The notes beneath the pieces were generated by a model. It did no database searches. It was not told where the DNA came from and saw only the letters and a list, made by a program, of their open reading frames with translations. This document shows, piece after piece, positions 16,292 to 25,898 of a stretch of 64,000 bases of DNA. Positions within the stretch are counted from its first letter, which is position 1. Each line of letters opens with the position of its first letter. A program made the position numbers and the translations under genes. Origin of the DNA: RBC038 sp041390625 (GTDB lineage: Bacteria; Chloroflexota; Dehalococcoidia; UBA2979); NCBI GenBank assembly GCA_041390625.1, contig JAWKPM010000002.1, forward strand, positions 62,001-126,000, given 5' to 3'.

Positions 16292-19285
16292 CTAGCGCAG
16301 CGCCTCGGCAAGGAGCTCGGCGCTGTGCTTCGGCGCGCGATCGGTGAAGTGGCCGATCTGCTGGCGGCACGAGACCCCTGTGATCGCCACCGCGCCGTGC
16401 TGAGCGTGACCCTCGACGGCGGGGAAGAGCCTGAGCGCGCCCATCGAACGCGACACGTCATAATGCTCAGCCTCGAACCCAAACGACCCTGCCATGCCGC
16501 AGCAGCCTGAATCTACCGGTTGCACGTCATAACCCGGCACGAGGTTCAACGCGGCCACGGTCGGCTCAACGCCCGCGCCCGCCTTCTGGTGGCAGTGCCC
16601 GTGGAGCAGCACCTCGAGCTGTGAGTCCGAACGGAAGATCGGGGCGACAGAAGGATCAGAGGCCGCCAGTTCCGCCACCAGCTCGTCCAGGAGCAGGGAG
16701 GCGTCGCCCACCCTGAGTGCCGTGGCGTGCAGCTCGGCGTCGTGCAGCAGGTCGGGGTACTCGTCGCGCAGCGTCAGCAGGCACGAGGGCTCGGTCCCGA
16801 CGATCGGGACGCCGCGCTCGACGAATGGCGCGAGCGCACGCACCGTCTCGGCGGCGCGCCGGCCGGCCTCGTCGAGGAAGCCCTTCGAGATCAGCGGTCG
16901 TCCGCAGCACCCGAAGTCCGGAGCGAGCACGACTCGATAGCCGAGCGCCTCGAGGACGGCGGTTGCGGCGCGGCCGACCTCGGGATGGAAGTGCCGCGTG
17001 AACGTGTCGTCGAAGAGCACGACCTCCCCTCGAGGCGCCTCGGTGCGCAGGCTGGCGCGCGTACGAGTGCGCTCGGAGAACCAGCGGCGGAAGGTCTCGG
17101 GCGCCAGCCGAGGCAGCGGTCGCGCGTGGTGCACGCCGCCCCAGCGCTCGAGCGCCCAGCGCGCCCCCGGCAGGGAGGCGCCGAGCTCGAGCATCCGCCC
17201 TGCGCCCGGCACCTTCGAGGCCACGGCCGCCAGCTGCGGCAGGTGCGCGAACATGCGATCGCGCAGGGTGGCGCCGTGCACGAGGTGTCGCTGCGCCAGC
17301 ACCTCGAACTTCAGCTTCGCGAGGTCGACGCCCGAGGGGCACTCGACCTTGCATGCCTTGCACTCGACGCACAGGTCGAGGGCAGAGGCGATGCGTTCGC
17401 CGGTGAGCTCCTCGGGCGGCAGAGTGCCGGAGATCGCCATACGCAGCAGGTTGGCGCGCCCGCGCGTCGAGTGCTCCTCGTCGTGCGTCGCCATGTAGGA
17501 GGGGCACATGCCGCCATCGAGCTTGCGACAGGCGCCCTGGCCATTGCACTGCTCGATGGCACGCGCGAAGCCGCCGTCTGCCGTGAAGTCGAGGTATGTC
17601 GAGACCTCGATGTTCCGTGTCTCGGGCCCCAGCCGCAGGTAGTCCCCGAAGCGAGGCGTCTCGACGATCTTGCCGGCGTTGAGGATGCCCTGCGGATCCC
17701 ACGCCTGCTTCAGCTCGCGGAACGCCGAGGTCAGCTCTGGGCCGAACATCCGCTCGGTGAAGACGCCGCGGAGGATGCCATCGCCGTGCTCGCCCGAGAG
17801 GCTGCCGCCGAACTCCAGCACGAGATCCGCGACGTCCGTCGCAAACGCTTCCATCTGGCGCAGCCCCTCGGCCGTCTTCACGTTCACGAGCGGCCGGATA
17901 TGCAGGCAGCCGACCGAGGCGTGGCCGTAGTACCCGGCCTCCGTGCCGTAGCGCTGCACCAGCTCATCGAAGCGCTCGAGGTAGTCCGCGAGGTGCTCCG
18001 GCGCGACCGCCGTGTCCTCGACGAAGGCGACCGGCTTCGTGTCGCCCTTGATCGACATCAGCAGCCCGAGGCCCGCCTGGCGCATCCGCCACACGCGCGC
18101 CTGCGCCGCCGGGTCGGTCGTCTGAACCCACGCGTAGCCGTGGTTCGAGGTGCGGAGCACACCCTCGATGATGGTCAGACGCTCCTCGACCTCGTTCGGC
18201 GTGTCTCCGTAGACCTCGATGAGCAACAGCGCGCCGGGGTCGCCGCGCACGAACTCGACCAGCGGCGCGAAGCCTCGGTTGGAGCGGCAGGCCTCGATGA
18301 TCCGACGGTCGACGAGCTCGACGGCCGACGGCGAGTGCCGCAGCGCAACGACCGTCGCGCGCGCGGCGGCGACGACGCTGTCGAAATGCGCCGCCAGCAC
18401 GCCCTTCGCGGCCGGCATCGGCACGAGGCGCACGCGCGCCTCGGCCACGACGGCAAGCGTGCCCTCGGAGCCGACGATCATCTCGCCGAGGTGCATGCGC
18501 TGGCCGCCCTGCACCTCGACCGTCGCGAACGCATCGAGGTTGTAGCCGGACACGCGCCGCTGGATCTTCGGGTAGCGCTGCTCGATCTCGTCGGCGTGCT
18601 GCGCCGCGATGCGGCGGGTCGCGCGGTACGCCTCGCCCTCGAGCCCGGGGCGCTCGAGGCGGTCGTGGAGCGCCTCGCCTTCGAACGACTCGAACGTCGT
18701 CGCCGTGCCGTCGGCCAGCACGACGTCGAGGCCGAGCACGTTGTCGATGGTCTTGCCGTAGATGACCGAGTGCGCCCCGCACGAGTTGTTGCCGATACCC
18801 CCACCGACGGTCGCCCGGTTCGCGGTCGCGGGGTCGATGGGGTACTGCAGACCAAAGCGCGCGGCTTCGCGGTTCAGTTCGGCGATGACGACGCCCGGCT
18901 GCACGCGCGCCCACTGCCCCGCCGCGTCGATCTCGAGGACCTGGTCCATGTGGCGCGAACAGTCGAGGATGACGGCGTGGTTCACCGCCTGCCCGGCGAG
19001 GCTGGTCCCCGCCCCTCGAGGCAGCACGGCGAGCCTGCGCTCAGCGCAGAGCTCGACGACGCGGCGCACATCTTCGGCGTGTCGCGGGAAGACGACGGCT
19101 GCCGGCTCCATCTGGTACAGCGAGGCATCGGTGGCGTAGAGCAGGCGCGTGGGGCGGTCGACGTGCACCTCACCCTCGAGGCGCGCGCGTAGCGAGGCTG
19201 CGAGCTCCTCGCGCTCCTGCTCACGCAGCGTTCGAGCCGCCTCGACCGCCGGGTGGACCCACGTGCGCTCGTCCGTCGATGTCAC
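16292..19285 (-). CDS. FAD-linked oxidase / Fe-S / CCG-domain oxidoreductase (D-2-hydroxyacid dehydrogenase-like)
   Basis: The 997-residue fusion has an FAD-binding PCMH domain (about residues 45-240; PRGAGTSLAGQAV near 90, TVGGGIGNNSCGAHS) and an FAD-oxidase C-terminal domain (to about 545; GYYGHASVGCLHIRP, GEHGDG). A ferredoxin-like region follows with CNGQGACRKLDGGMC and CVECKACKVECP. The C-terminus has two CCG-type segments (FGCCGRP, SGCCGMAGSFG). This is the plan of YdiJ/GlcD-GlpC-type enzymes that oxidise D-lactate or D-2-hydroxyglutarate and feed a quinone pool. GTG 19285 is chosen over ATG 19336 because GAGGT precedes it. It is transcribed alone, downstream of the Tad operon. Confidence 0.9.
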   Translation of the reverse strand: MTSTDERTWVHPAVEAARTLREQEREELAASLRARLEGEVHVDRPTRLLYATDASLYQMEPAAVVFPRHAEDVRRVVELCAERRLAVLPRGAGTSLAGQAVNHAVILDCSRHMDQVLEIDAAGQWARVQPGVVIAELNREAARFGLQYPIDPATANRATVGGGIGNNSCGAHSVIYGKTIDNVLGLDVVLADGTATTFESFEGEALHDRLERPGLEGEAYRATRRIAAQHADEIEQRYPKIQRRVSGYNLDAFATVEVQGGQRMHLGEMIVGSEGTLAVVAEARVRLVPMPAAKGVLAAHFDSVVAAARATVVALRHSPSAVELVDRRIIEACRSNRGFAPLVEFVRGDPGALLLIEVYGDTPNEVEERLTIIEGVLRTSNHGYAWVQTTDPAAQARVWRMRQAGLGLLMSIKGDTKPVAFVEDTAVAPEHLADYLERFDELVQRYGTEAGYYGHASVGCLHIRPLVNVKTAEGLRQMEAFATDVADLVLEFGGSLSGEHGDGILRGVFTERMFGPELTSAFRELKQAWDPQGILNAGKIVETPRFGDYLRLGPETRNIEVSTYLDFTADGGFARAIEQCNGQGACRKLDGGMCPSYMATHDEEHSTRGRANLLRMAISGTLPPEELTGERIASALDLCVECKACKVECPSGVDLAKLKFEVLAQRHLVHGATLRDRMFAHLPQLAAVASKVPGAGRMLELGASLPGARWALERWGGVHHARPLPRLAPETFRRWFSERTRTRASLRTEAPRGEVVLFDDTFTRHFHPEVGRAATAVLEALGYRVVLAPDFGCCGRPLISKGFLDEAGRRAAETVRALAPFVERGVPIVGTEPSCLLTLRDEYPDLLHDAELHATALRVGDASLLLDELVAELAASDPSVAPIFRSDSQLEVLLHGHCHQKAGAGVEPTVAALNLVPGYDVQPVDSGCCGMAGSFGFEAEHYDVSRSMGALRLFPAVEGHAQHGAVAITGVSCRQQIGHFTDRAPKHSAELLAEALR

Positions 19286-19390
19286 GCCGCACCTCGCTCG
19301 TCCGTGCCTCGGACCGTGTCCCGTCGAGGCACGCACGATCGCACGCTGCCGCAGCGCGCGTCCACCGACGGGGGGCAGGAGAACGGGGGT

Positions 19391-19924
19391 CTAGGAGACG
19401 ATTGCTGCCTGCAGCAGAGTGGCGAGCAGCCCGAGGGCGATCGCGGGCCCGTATGCCAGCGTCGAACGACGACCGCCACGCACGAGCGCGATGACCGAGA
19501 GAATACCGCCCGCGAGGGCAGTGCCCAGCCAGAGGCTCGGCACGTTCGCGAGCCCGGCCAGGGCGCCGGCAGGGGCGGTCAGTTTGACGTCACCCATTCC
19601 CATGGCGTGGGAGGCGACCGCCGAAAGCGCGAGCAGGGGCAGCGGCGCGAGGAGGGCTCCCACGGACGCCGAGGTCAGATCGGACGCGCCGAGGAGGGCA
19701 AGCAGCAGCGCCGGCACCACCAGCGCGTTGCGGATGCGGCGCGTTCGCAGGTCCTCGGCGGCGGCCAGCACCACGAGGCCGAGCGCCACGCCCTGCAGCA
19801 CGAACCCGCCGTCGAGCGCCGTTGCCGCACCGGTCGAGAGCACGAGCGTCGCGAGGGCGAGCGCGAGCAGGGCGGTCGCGCGCGTCGGCGACCCGAGGGC
19901 CAGGCGTCGAGATGCGGTCGTCAC
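19391..19924 (-). CDS. tadV: Prepilin peptidase (TadV/CpaA, type IV leader peptidase family)
   Basis: This 177-residue membrane protein has about six helices and the two catalytic aspartate motifs of A24 peptidases, AAEDLRTRRIRN near residue 56 and MGMGDVKL near residue 108. It lacks the N-terminal methylase domain, as Tad-type enzymes do. It would cleave the Flp pilins and TadE ahead of the GQGLVEY-type motif. It starts at GTG 19924, overlapping the stop of the DUF192 gene (GTGA), and is the last gene of the pilus operon. Confidence 0.9.
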   Translation of the reverse strand: MTTASRRLALGSPTRATALLALALATLVLSTGAATALDGGFVLQGVALGLVVLAAAEDLRTRRIRNALVVPALLLALLGASDLTSASVGALLAPLPLLALSAVASHAMGMGDVKLTAPAGALAGLANVPSLWLGTALAGGILSVIALVRGGRRSTLAYGPAIALGLLATLLQAAIVS

Positions 19925-20310
19925 TTCGGGGGGTCTGCCGGCGTCGTCACCGGGTCGGAGACGTGCTGCACGGCGAGCGGATCGCCGCGCAGGATCTCGT
20001 AGCGATCGAGGGTGCCCTCGCTCAGCTCGAACACGGTGTGCGCTCCCATCGCGCCGGAGAAGCGCCAGGGCTTCAGGCCTCGAACGGTCTTCACGACCTC
20101 ATCGTCCCGATTCACGAAGACGACGTCGATGGGGAAACGCATGAACATCATGTGCACGCTCCCCGAGGGCCTGATGCGCATGCCGTGACCTGCGGGAAGC
20201 CCGGTACGTCCGAGGAGGCCGCGCAGGCGCTGCCAGGCGCTATCGGCCAGCTCGACATCGGAGGCCACGATGACCCCAGTCCGCTGGTTCACGAGCGCGT
20301 AGCGAGCCAC
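19921..20310 (-). CDS. DUF192 protein inside the Tad operon
   Basis: The 129-residue DUF192 protein has LADSAWQRLRGLLGRTGLPA, GMRIRPSGSVHMMFMRFPIDVVFV and a final DRYEILRGDPL segment, the full domain. The family is small, often secreted, and has no known function. It has no signal peptide here. It lies between tadC and the prepilin peptidase gene, 9 bases after tadC, overlapping the next gene by 4 bases. The AGGAGG ribosome site overlaps the tadC stop. Close coupling suggests a role linked to pilus biogenesis, which is inference. Confidence 0.85.
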   Translation of the reverse strand: MARYALVNQRTGVIVASDVELADSAWQRLRGLLGRTGLPAGHGMRIRPSGSVHMMFMRFPIDVVFVNRDDEVVKTVRGLKPWRFSGAMGAHTVFELSEGTLDRYEILRGDPLAVQHVSDPVTTPADPPK

Positions 20311-20319
20311 CGCGGCCTC

Positions 20320-21201
20320 CTAGGAGAAGTAGGGAATCGCGGCAGGCCCCAGGATCACCAGGAACATCGCCGGGAAGATGAAGATGGCCAGCGGCACGAG
20401 CATTTTGACGGGCGCCTTCAGTGCGCGCTCCTGCGCCTGCTGACGTCGCCGCGTCCGCAGCTGCTCTGCCTGGGCGCGGAGCACCGGGCCCAGGTGCATG
20501 CCGGACCGCTCGGCCTGGTTCATCGCGTTCACCAGCGTCTGGAGCGCCGGCACCTGGGTGCGCTCGGCGAGCGAGATCAGGGCCTCGTATCGGCGACGGC
20601 CCAGCGCGATCTCGTTCAGCGTGCGGCGAATCTCCTCGCTGAGCGCGCCGCTGGCACGCTCAGAGACCCGCTGGAGCGCACCCTCGAGGGCCAGACCGGC
20701 CTCGATGGAGACAACGAGCAGGTCGAGCATGTCGGGCAGCGCACGCTCGATCGCGCGCTGCCGGCGATCGGCACGGCTCTTCACCATGACCCACGGCATC
20801 GCCGCACCCAGCAGGGCCACGGCCGGGATCATCGCGATGTCGCGGTTTGAGAGGTTGCCGCCGGAGCTCACGAGGAAGAACAGGAGCACGCCAACGCCCA
20901 CCACGGCGGAAACGCCGATGAGCCACGCACCGGTGATCTTCCCCTGTAGACCGGCTCGAGCCACCACGCGGTCAGCCGGCGCATGGAGACGCGGCACGGA
21001 GCGCGCGAGCCCCTCGAGTGCCGAGCGGGACCGCAGGAAGGCGCCCGGGCGCTTCGGCCCCTTGCGTGCCGACTCCTGTGCGGGCGCGGTGCCGAACGTC
21101 TGCGCGCGCCACGCCGAGGTCGTCGCCTTCCCTTCAACGAGGAAGGCGCGGACCGTCAGGAATGCGGCGGTTGCCAACGAAAGTCCGAGTATGAGGGCCA
21201 T
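20320..21201 (-). CDS. tadC: Tad pilus inner-membrane protein TadC
   Basis: The 293-residue protein has a type II secretion F domain (about residues 150-280: RALPDMLDLLVVSIEAGLAL, EEIRRTLNEIALGRRRYEAL) between membrane helices, with two C-terminal helices ending FLVILGPAAIPYFS. TadC pairs with TadB to form the platform on which the ATPase assembles pilin. It starts one base after the tadB stop, showing tight coupling. Confidence 0.92.
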   Translation of the reverse strand: MALILGLSLATAAFLTVRAFLVEGKATTSAWRAQTFGTAPAQESARKGPKRPGAFLRSRSALEGLARSVPRLHAPADRVVARAGLQGKITGAWLIGVSAVVGVGVLLFFLVSSGGNLSNRDIAMIPAVALLGAAMPWVMVKSRADRRQRAIERALPDMLDLLVVSIEAGLALEGALQRVSERASGALSEEIRRTLNEIALGRRRYEALISLAERTQVPALQTLVNAMNQAERSGMHLGPVLRAQAEQLRTRRRQQAQERALKAPVKMLVPLAIFIFPAMFLVILGPAAIPYFS

Positions 21202-21202
21202 G

Positions 21203-22180
21203 CTAGACCTCCACGTTTGCGATCTTGCGCATCAGCATCATGCCGATGCCCACGCTGATCAGCCCGCCGATGATGGCGATTCGACCGAGCTGGTAGGTGA
21301 ACAGCGGCATCATGTACTCAGGGTTCATCATGTACATGCCGACACCGACCAGGATGGGGAGACCGCTTAGGAACAGGCCGGAGATGCGAGCCTGACCTGT
21401 CAGCGCTTTCACCTCGCCGCGCATCTTGATGCGCTCGCGGATGGTCCACGAGATGTTGTTCAGTACCTCGGAGAGGTTGCCGCCGATGCGGCGCTGAATC
21501 AGCACGGCGTCGATGACCAGGTCGAGATCGTCATCGCCGATGCGCTCGCGCAGTCGGTTCAGCGAGTTCTCGAGGGTCGCACCGAGCTCGACCTCGTTCA
21601 GGAGCGTCTGCAGCTCCACGCCGAGCGGCGGGCCCACCTCGCGGGTCGCGGCCGCCAGCGCCTGCATGAATGACTGGCCGGCGCTCAGGCCTCCGGCGAT
21701 CACCTGCAGCAGGTCGTTCAACTGTGCGTTAATGCGCTTGCGACGCACCGAGGCTTGGCGCATGAGCCAGAGCTGCGGCAGCGCCAGGCCAATCGCGAGG
21801 CCAGCGAACCCGCCGACGTTCCCCTTGATCGAGATGCCCGCCAGCGTGACGGCAAACACGATCACCAGCGAGAAGATCATGAACTCGCCGGGCTGCATCT
21901 CGGAGCCCGCTCGGCGGAGCTTCGTCTCGATGCGCGCGGCGAGGCCGCGCTGCGGCGAGCGCAGCGCCAGTCGCGGTCGCTTGCGCAGCCCAAAGCCGCG
22001 TCGGGCTTCCTTGCGCTTCGGACCGTCCTCGTGAATGACGAGTTGCTCGGTGTCGCCGCGTACGCGGGCAATCAGGCGCTCGCGCCGAGCGCGCTCGCTC
22101 GAGCCGCGGCCAGAGATGCCGAGGGCCAGCAACCACGCGGCGATCGCGGCGCCGACGGCGATGATCATAGGTGAGGTCAT
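21203..22180 (-). CDS. tadB: Tad pilus inner-membrane protein TadB
   Basis: The 325-residue protein has an N-terminal helix, a central pair of helices, a type II secretion F domain (INAQLNDLLQVIAGGLSAGQ near residue 155, IGGNLSEVLNNISWTIRERI near 230) and two C-terminal helices. It is the partner of TadC. Its ATG overlaps the stop of the ATPase gene (TAATG), so translation is coupled. Confidence 0.92.
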   Translation of the reverse strand: MTSPMIIAVGAAIAAWLLALGISGRGSSERARRERLIARVRGDTEQLVIHEDGPKRKEARRGFGLRKRPRLALRSPQRGLAARIETKLRRAGSEMQPGEFMIFSLVIVFAVTLAGISIKGNVGGFAGLAIGLALPQLWLMRQASVRRKRINAQLNDLLQVIAGGLSAGQSFMQALAAATREVGPPLGVELQTLLNEVELGATLENSLNRLRERIGDDDLDLVIDAVLIQRRIGGNLSEVLNNISWTIRERIKMRGEVKALTGQARISGLFLSGLPILVGVGMYMMNPEYMMPLFTYQLGRIAIIGGLISVGIGMMLMRKIANVEV

Positions 22181-23838
22181 TAGGCGGCCCAGCCGTTCTC
22201 GAGCTCGGCAGACAGAGGCAGTCGCACGCCCTGCGACTCGAGTCGCTCCGCGAACGAGGGCCGCAGGCCGGTCGCCTTCAGGTCCCCGATGATGCGCCCA
22301 TCCTCGTCGACGCCGTGCTGCTCGAAGAGGAAGAGGTCCTGCATCGTCACGGTCGACTCTTCCATGCCGACGACCTCGGACACCGCAACTGTGCGGCGCG
22401 AGCCGTCGCGCATGCGCTCGACCTGGATGACGACATCGATGGCCGAGGCCACCTGCTCGCGAATGGCGCGCACGGGCAGCTCGAAGCCGGCCATCATGAC
22501 CATGTTCTCGATACGTCGAACGGCGTCTCGAGGCGTGTTCGCGTGAACCGTCGACAGGGAGCCGTCGTGACCGGTGTTCATCGCCTGCAGCATGTCGAAG
22601 GCCTCAGAGCCTCGAACCTCACCGACAATGATGCGGTCGGGGCGCATACGCAGGGCGTTCTTCAGCAGGTCACGCTGGTGAATCGCGCCGCCGTGCTCGT
22701 TCGGACGAGCCTCGAGGCGGACGACGTGCGGCTGGCGCAGCGAGAGCTCTGCCGGGTCCTCGATGGTGACGATGCGCTCGTCCGACGGAATCCAGGACGA
22801 GAGCACGTTGAGCATCGTCGTCTTACCGGAACCGGTACCACCGCTCACGATGATATTCAGGCCGGCGTGGACGGCGGCTGCCAGGATGTCGCTCGACTGC
22901 TGTGACAACGAGCCCATCGAGACGAGGTCGTCGGCCGTCAAGCGGTCGGCTACGAACTTTCGAATCGTCAGCAGAGGCCCCGTGATCGAGGCCGGCGGAA
23001 TGACCGCGTTCACACGCGAGCCGTCCGGCAGACGGGCGTCGACGAGCGGGTTCGCCTCGTCGATGGTGCGTCCGGTCGGCGTCAGGATGCGCTCGATCAC
23101 GTGGACGACGTGGGCATCGTCCTGGAACTCGGCCGACGCGACGTAGAGCTTACCGGAGCGCTCCACGTACACCTGCTTCGCGCCGTTCACCATGATCTCG
23201 GAGATGGTGCTGTCCCGCAGCAGCGGCTCCAGCGGCCCAAGGCCCAACACGTCGTCGACGAGCTGCTCCTGCAGGCGGTCGCGGAAGCCGGCACGGCCGG
23301 CCGGCACCTCGCGGTCGACGAGCTGGCGCACCGCCTGCTCGACGAACTCGTGGGCCTCGGCCGGCGGCATCGAGTTGAGGGCCGACTGGTCGATCTCGCG
23401 GATCAGGGTCCGGTGCAGCCGCTGTCGCAGCTCGACGGTCGCCGAGGCGGCTCGGTCGGCCGCGCTCGGCGCTCCGCCCGGGCCACCGGGGCCGCGCGCG
23501 CCGCCCGACGACGACGGGATCGAGATGCGAGGCGCAGGCGCGCTGCTGGCGGCCGGCGCGCTCGAGGCGCCGTTCGCGCCGTTCGGAGCGCTCGCTCCGT
23601 TGGAGCTGCCCGATGCGCCGTTCGCCGGCGGCGTTGGCGCTGTCTCGGATGTCGGAGCAGCTGGGGGTGCCGGAGTGGCGGGCGGCGCCGCGTTCACGGG
23701 CGCGTCCTCGCGAGGCGCAGGCGCCTCGGGAGCGGGCGTCGGCTGCTCATCGTGTGTCTCGTTCGCGGCAGGCGCGCTGCCATCGGCACCGTCCGAGGCG
23801 CCGGGGCGTCCGTAGGTGGGTCGCGGGATCAGCGGCAT
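22180..23838 (-). CDS. tadA: Tad pilus assembly ATPase TadA/CpaF
   Basis: The 552-residue secretion ATPase has a long Pro/Ala/Gly-rich linker at residues 20-130, longer than usual. An N-terminal helical part (LHRTLIREIDQSALNS) and the RecA-like domain follow. The Walker A motif is SGGTGSGKTTMLN near residue 330, the Asp box is VTIEDPAEL, Walker B is DRIIVGEVRGSEA and the His box is STVHANTPRDAV. It powers pilin assembly at the cytoplasmic face. Start and stop both overlap neighbours (TAATG). Confidence 0.93.
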   Translation of the reverse strand: MPLIPRPTYGRPGASDGADGSAPAANETHDEQPTPAPEAPAPREDAPVNAAPPATPAPPAAPTSETAPTPPANGASGSSNGASAPNGANGASSAPAASSAPAPRISIPSSSGGARGPGGPGGAPSAADRAASATVELRQRLHRTLIREIDQSALNSMPPAEAHEFVEQAVRQLVDREVPAGRAGFRDRLQEQLVDDVLGLGPLEPLLRDSTISEIMVNGAKQVYVERSGKLYVASAEFQDDAHVVHVIERILTPTGRTIDEANPLVDARLPDGSRVNAVIPPASITGPLLTIRKFVADRLTADDLVSMGSLSQQSSDILAAAVHAGLNIIVSGGTGSGKTTMLNVLSSWIPSDERIVTIEDPAELSLRQPHVVRLEARPNEHGGAIHQRDLLKNALRMRPDRIIVGEVRGSEAFDMLQAMNTGHDGSLSTVHANTPRDAVRRIENMVMMAGFELPVRAIREQVASAIDVVIQVERMRDGSRRTVAVSEVVGMEESTVTMQDLFLFEQHGVDEDGRIIGDLKATGLRPSFAERLESQGVRLPLSAELENGWAA

Positions 23839-25064
23839 TAGAACACCCCCAGCAGCTTCCGCCGCGCCGTTCGAGGCGCGGCTACGCCGGCGACGAAGCG
23901 CGCGATCTCGCGCAACTCCTGGCTCACCGGTGCGTTCGGCTTGAAATCGCTCAGCGGCACGCCTGCGGCGGCCGCACGGAGCACGTTCGTGTCATGAGGC
24001 AGGTCCCACGTGACGGGCAGGCCGATGGCCTCCTTCGCCTCGTCGTGGGACAGCGAGAGCACAGGCGTCGGGTGGTTGAGCAGCAGGTTCAACCGCTCCT
24101 CCTCGACGTCCCAGCCCCGCAGTGTGTCGACGAGGTATCGGGTCGCGCGCAGCGACGAGAGGTCGGGCGAGCTCACCACCAGCGTCAGCGGTGAGAGGTC
24201 GATCGCCGCCGCGGTTACCGGCGAGAACGAGCCCGCCGTGTCCAGGACGACGTACTCGTGCGTCCCACTGAGGTCGGACACCAGGTCCGCCACGTCCGCC
24301 GGCGTGAAATCGATGGTCGCGTCGGGCTCCGAAGGCGCGGCTAGCAGGCGAAGCCCGGAGTGGTGGTCCGTGAGGTGACGTGCGACCGGCGCGTTGGCTC
24401 GCACCTGGTGATCGCGGAGCCAGTCCTGCAGTCCCGACTGCGGCAGCACATCGAGGGCGATCGCCACGCCTCCGAACAGCAGGTCGAGGTCGGCGATCGC
24501 GACCGCCGTGCCCGTCTGCTTCGCGAGCTCGATCGCCAGGTTGGAGGCGATGGTCGTCTTTCCGACACCGCCACGTGGTCCGGCGACCGTGATGATCGTG
24601 CCGCTCGCGGCGGTCGGCGCGGACTCGGCCGGGCCGCCCGAGCGTCGGCGCTCGACCGCGCGTGCGGCGCGAATCGCCGAGTCCTGCAGCCCCTCGTCCG
24701 CGAGCGGCAGCGTCGCGAAGTCGTGTGCGCCCGCGTTCATGACGCGGCGCATCGTCTCCACGTTCGTCGTGCTGGAGATGACCGCCAGGCCGGCGTGGCA
24801 CGCCTCGGCGATCGCCTGCACGGTGCGGAGCGCCGGCACGATCGGCTCTTCGATGTGGAGGACGACCACATCCGGGGAGAGCGCCGCCGCGCGCCGCGCT
24901 GCATCGATGCCCGGCCACGCCTCGCCCACGGTCTCGAATTGCGAGCCGCTGAACGAGCGCCGCATGGCCTCCAGGACCTCGGGGTCGCTCGTCACGAGGA
25001 GCGTCCGCAGTCGTCCCGAGCCCGGGCTCATCATCTCGCGTGCACCAAAGTCGTTCGTGGTCAC
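23838..25064 (-). CDS. tadZ: Pilus localisation protein TadZ/CpaE (receiver-like plus ParA-type ATPase)
   Basis: The 408-residue protein has an atypical receiver domain (residues 20-140; LLVTSDPEVLEAMRRSF, VVVLHIEEP) lacking a clear acidic pocket. A ParA/MinD ATPase domain with the deviant Walker A GPRGGVGKTTIASN near residue 160 follows. TadZ/CpaE places the pilus machine at the pole. The GTG start has only a weak ribosome site, and the stop overlaps the tadA start. Confidence 0.9.
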   Translation of the reverse strand: MTTNDFGAREMMSPGSGRLRTLLVTSDPEVLEAMRRSFSGSQFETVGEAWPGIDAARRAAALSPDVVVLHIEEPIVPALRTVQAIAEACHAGLAVISSTTNVETMRRVMNAGAHDFATLPLADEGLQDSAIRAARAVERRRSGGPAESAPTAASGTIITVAGPRGGVGKTTIASNLAIELAKQTGTAVAIADLDLLFGGVAIALDVLPQSGLQDWLRDHQVRANAPVARHLTDHHSGLRLLAAPSEPDATIDFTPADVADLVSDLSGTHEYVVLDTAGSFSPVTAAAIDLSPLTLVVSSPDLSSLRATRYLVDTLRGWDVEEERLNLLLNHPTPVLSLSHDEAKEAIGLPVTWDLPHDTNVLRAAAAGVPLSDFKPNAPVSQELREIARFVAGVAAPRTARRKLLGVF

Positions 25065-25111
25065 CGGCGGGTTCCCGTCTCTGGCGTTTCGATTCGCAGT
25101 CCGGGCGCTGT

Positions 25112-25894
25112 TTAGCTGCCCGGGCCCAGCGCGCCCGCGGAAGCCGAAACCCCGCTGGAGATCACGCCGATGATGTCGTCCAACTCGACCGGGCGAGTCG
25201 TCGTCGTGCTCTGGTCGCCCGAGGACCGAAGCACGATGCGGAGCGAGCCGAACTCGTCGGCGAGCGCCACACGCTGTGCCACCTCGGGTGACATCGCGAG
25301 CGTCACGGTCGCGGAGACCGAGGTCGGGCTGCCGCGGCGTTCGTCCGTCGAGCTCGAATCGTCCTGACCGAGGAGCGCTGCCGAGACGGCGAGCACCTCG
25401 AGGTTCTCAGCAACCTGGACCGAGCCGTCGGCGCCAGCCTTGGACTCCTCGAACACGCCCATGAGGTCGACGCGGTCACCGGGCTCAACGAGACCACCCG
25501 CGGCCACGGCGTCCGACACTGCGATCGAGAGGGCTCGCATGCCCTCCGGCAGCAGCTTCGACAGGGCGCTCCCGCCCGGCTGCGTACCGAGGTCGACGGA
25601 CAGGACCTGCTCGCCGGCACGGATCGTGCTCAGCGCGAACATGTTCATCGCGGCATCGACATCGCGCACAGCCAGCGAGTGCACGGCTTCCACCGGCACC
25701 TCGCGCAGTTCGAGGTCGCCGGCGACGATGCGATCGCGCACCGGCACGTCGCGAGTCGCCACCACGACGGTGGTGCGCTCAACAGCAGACGACGTCGTGG
25801 ACTCGGCGTCGCTCAGGTACACATAGGCGGCGCCACCCACCAGTAGGGCGAGTACGGCGCCAATCAGGGACGGGCGGGCGAACAGCGGGCGCAT
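25112..25894 (-). CDS. cpaB: Flp pilus assembly protein CpaB
   Basis: The 260-residue protein has an N-terminal helix (LIGAVLALLVGGAAYVYL), an SAF domain (VVVATRDVPVRDRIVAGDLE) and an RcpC/CpaB domain (GMRALSIAVSDAVAAGGLVEPGDRVDLMG). In diderms CpaB acts with the secretin. Here no secretin gene is present, so it probably works at the cell wall. The start is 4 bases after the tadE stop. Confidence 0.9.
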   Translation of the reverse strand: MRPLFARPSLIGAVLALLVGGAAYVYLSDAESTTSSAVERTTVVVATRDVPVRDRIVAGDLELREVPVEAVHSLAVRDVDAAMNMFALSTIRAGEQVLSVDLGTQPGGSALSKLLPEGMRALSIAVSDAVAAGGLVEPGDRVDLMGVFEESKAGADGSVQVAENLEVLAVSAALLGQDDSSSTDERRGSPTSVSATVTLAMSPEVAQRVALADEFGSLRIVLRSSGDQSTTTTRPVELDDIIGVISSGVSASAGALGPGS

Positions 25895-25898
25895 TGGA

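Noticed and set aside
16727..19192. 821-codon plus-strand open frame
   Set aside because: It is antisense to the 997-residue FAD/Fe-S oxidoreductase, rich in Arg, Ala and Gly and has no domain; such frames arise from GC-rich third positions.
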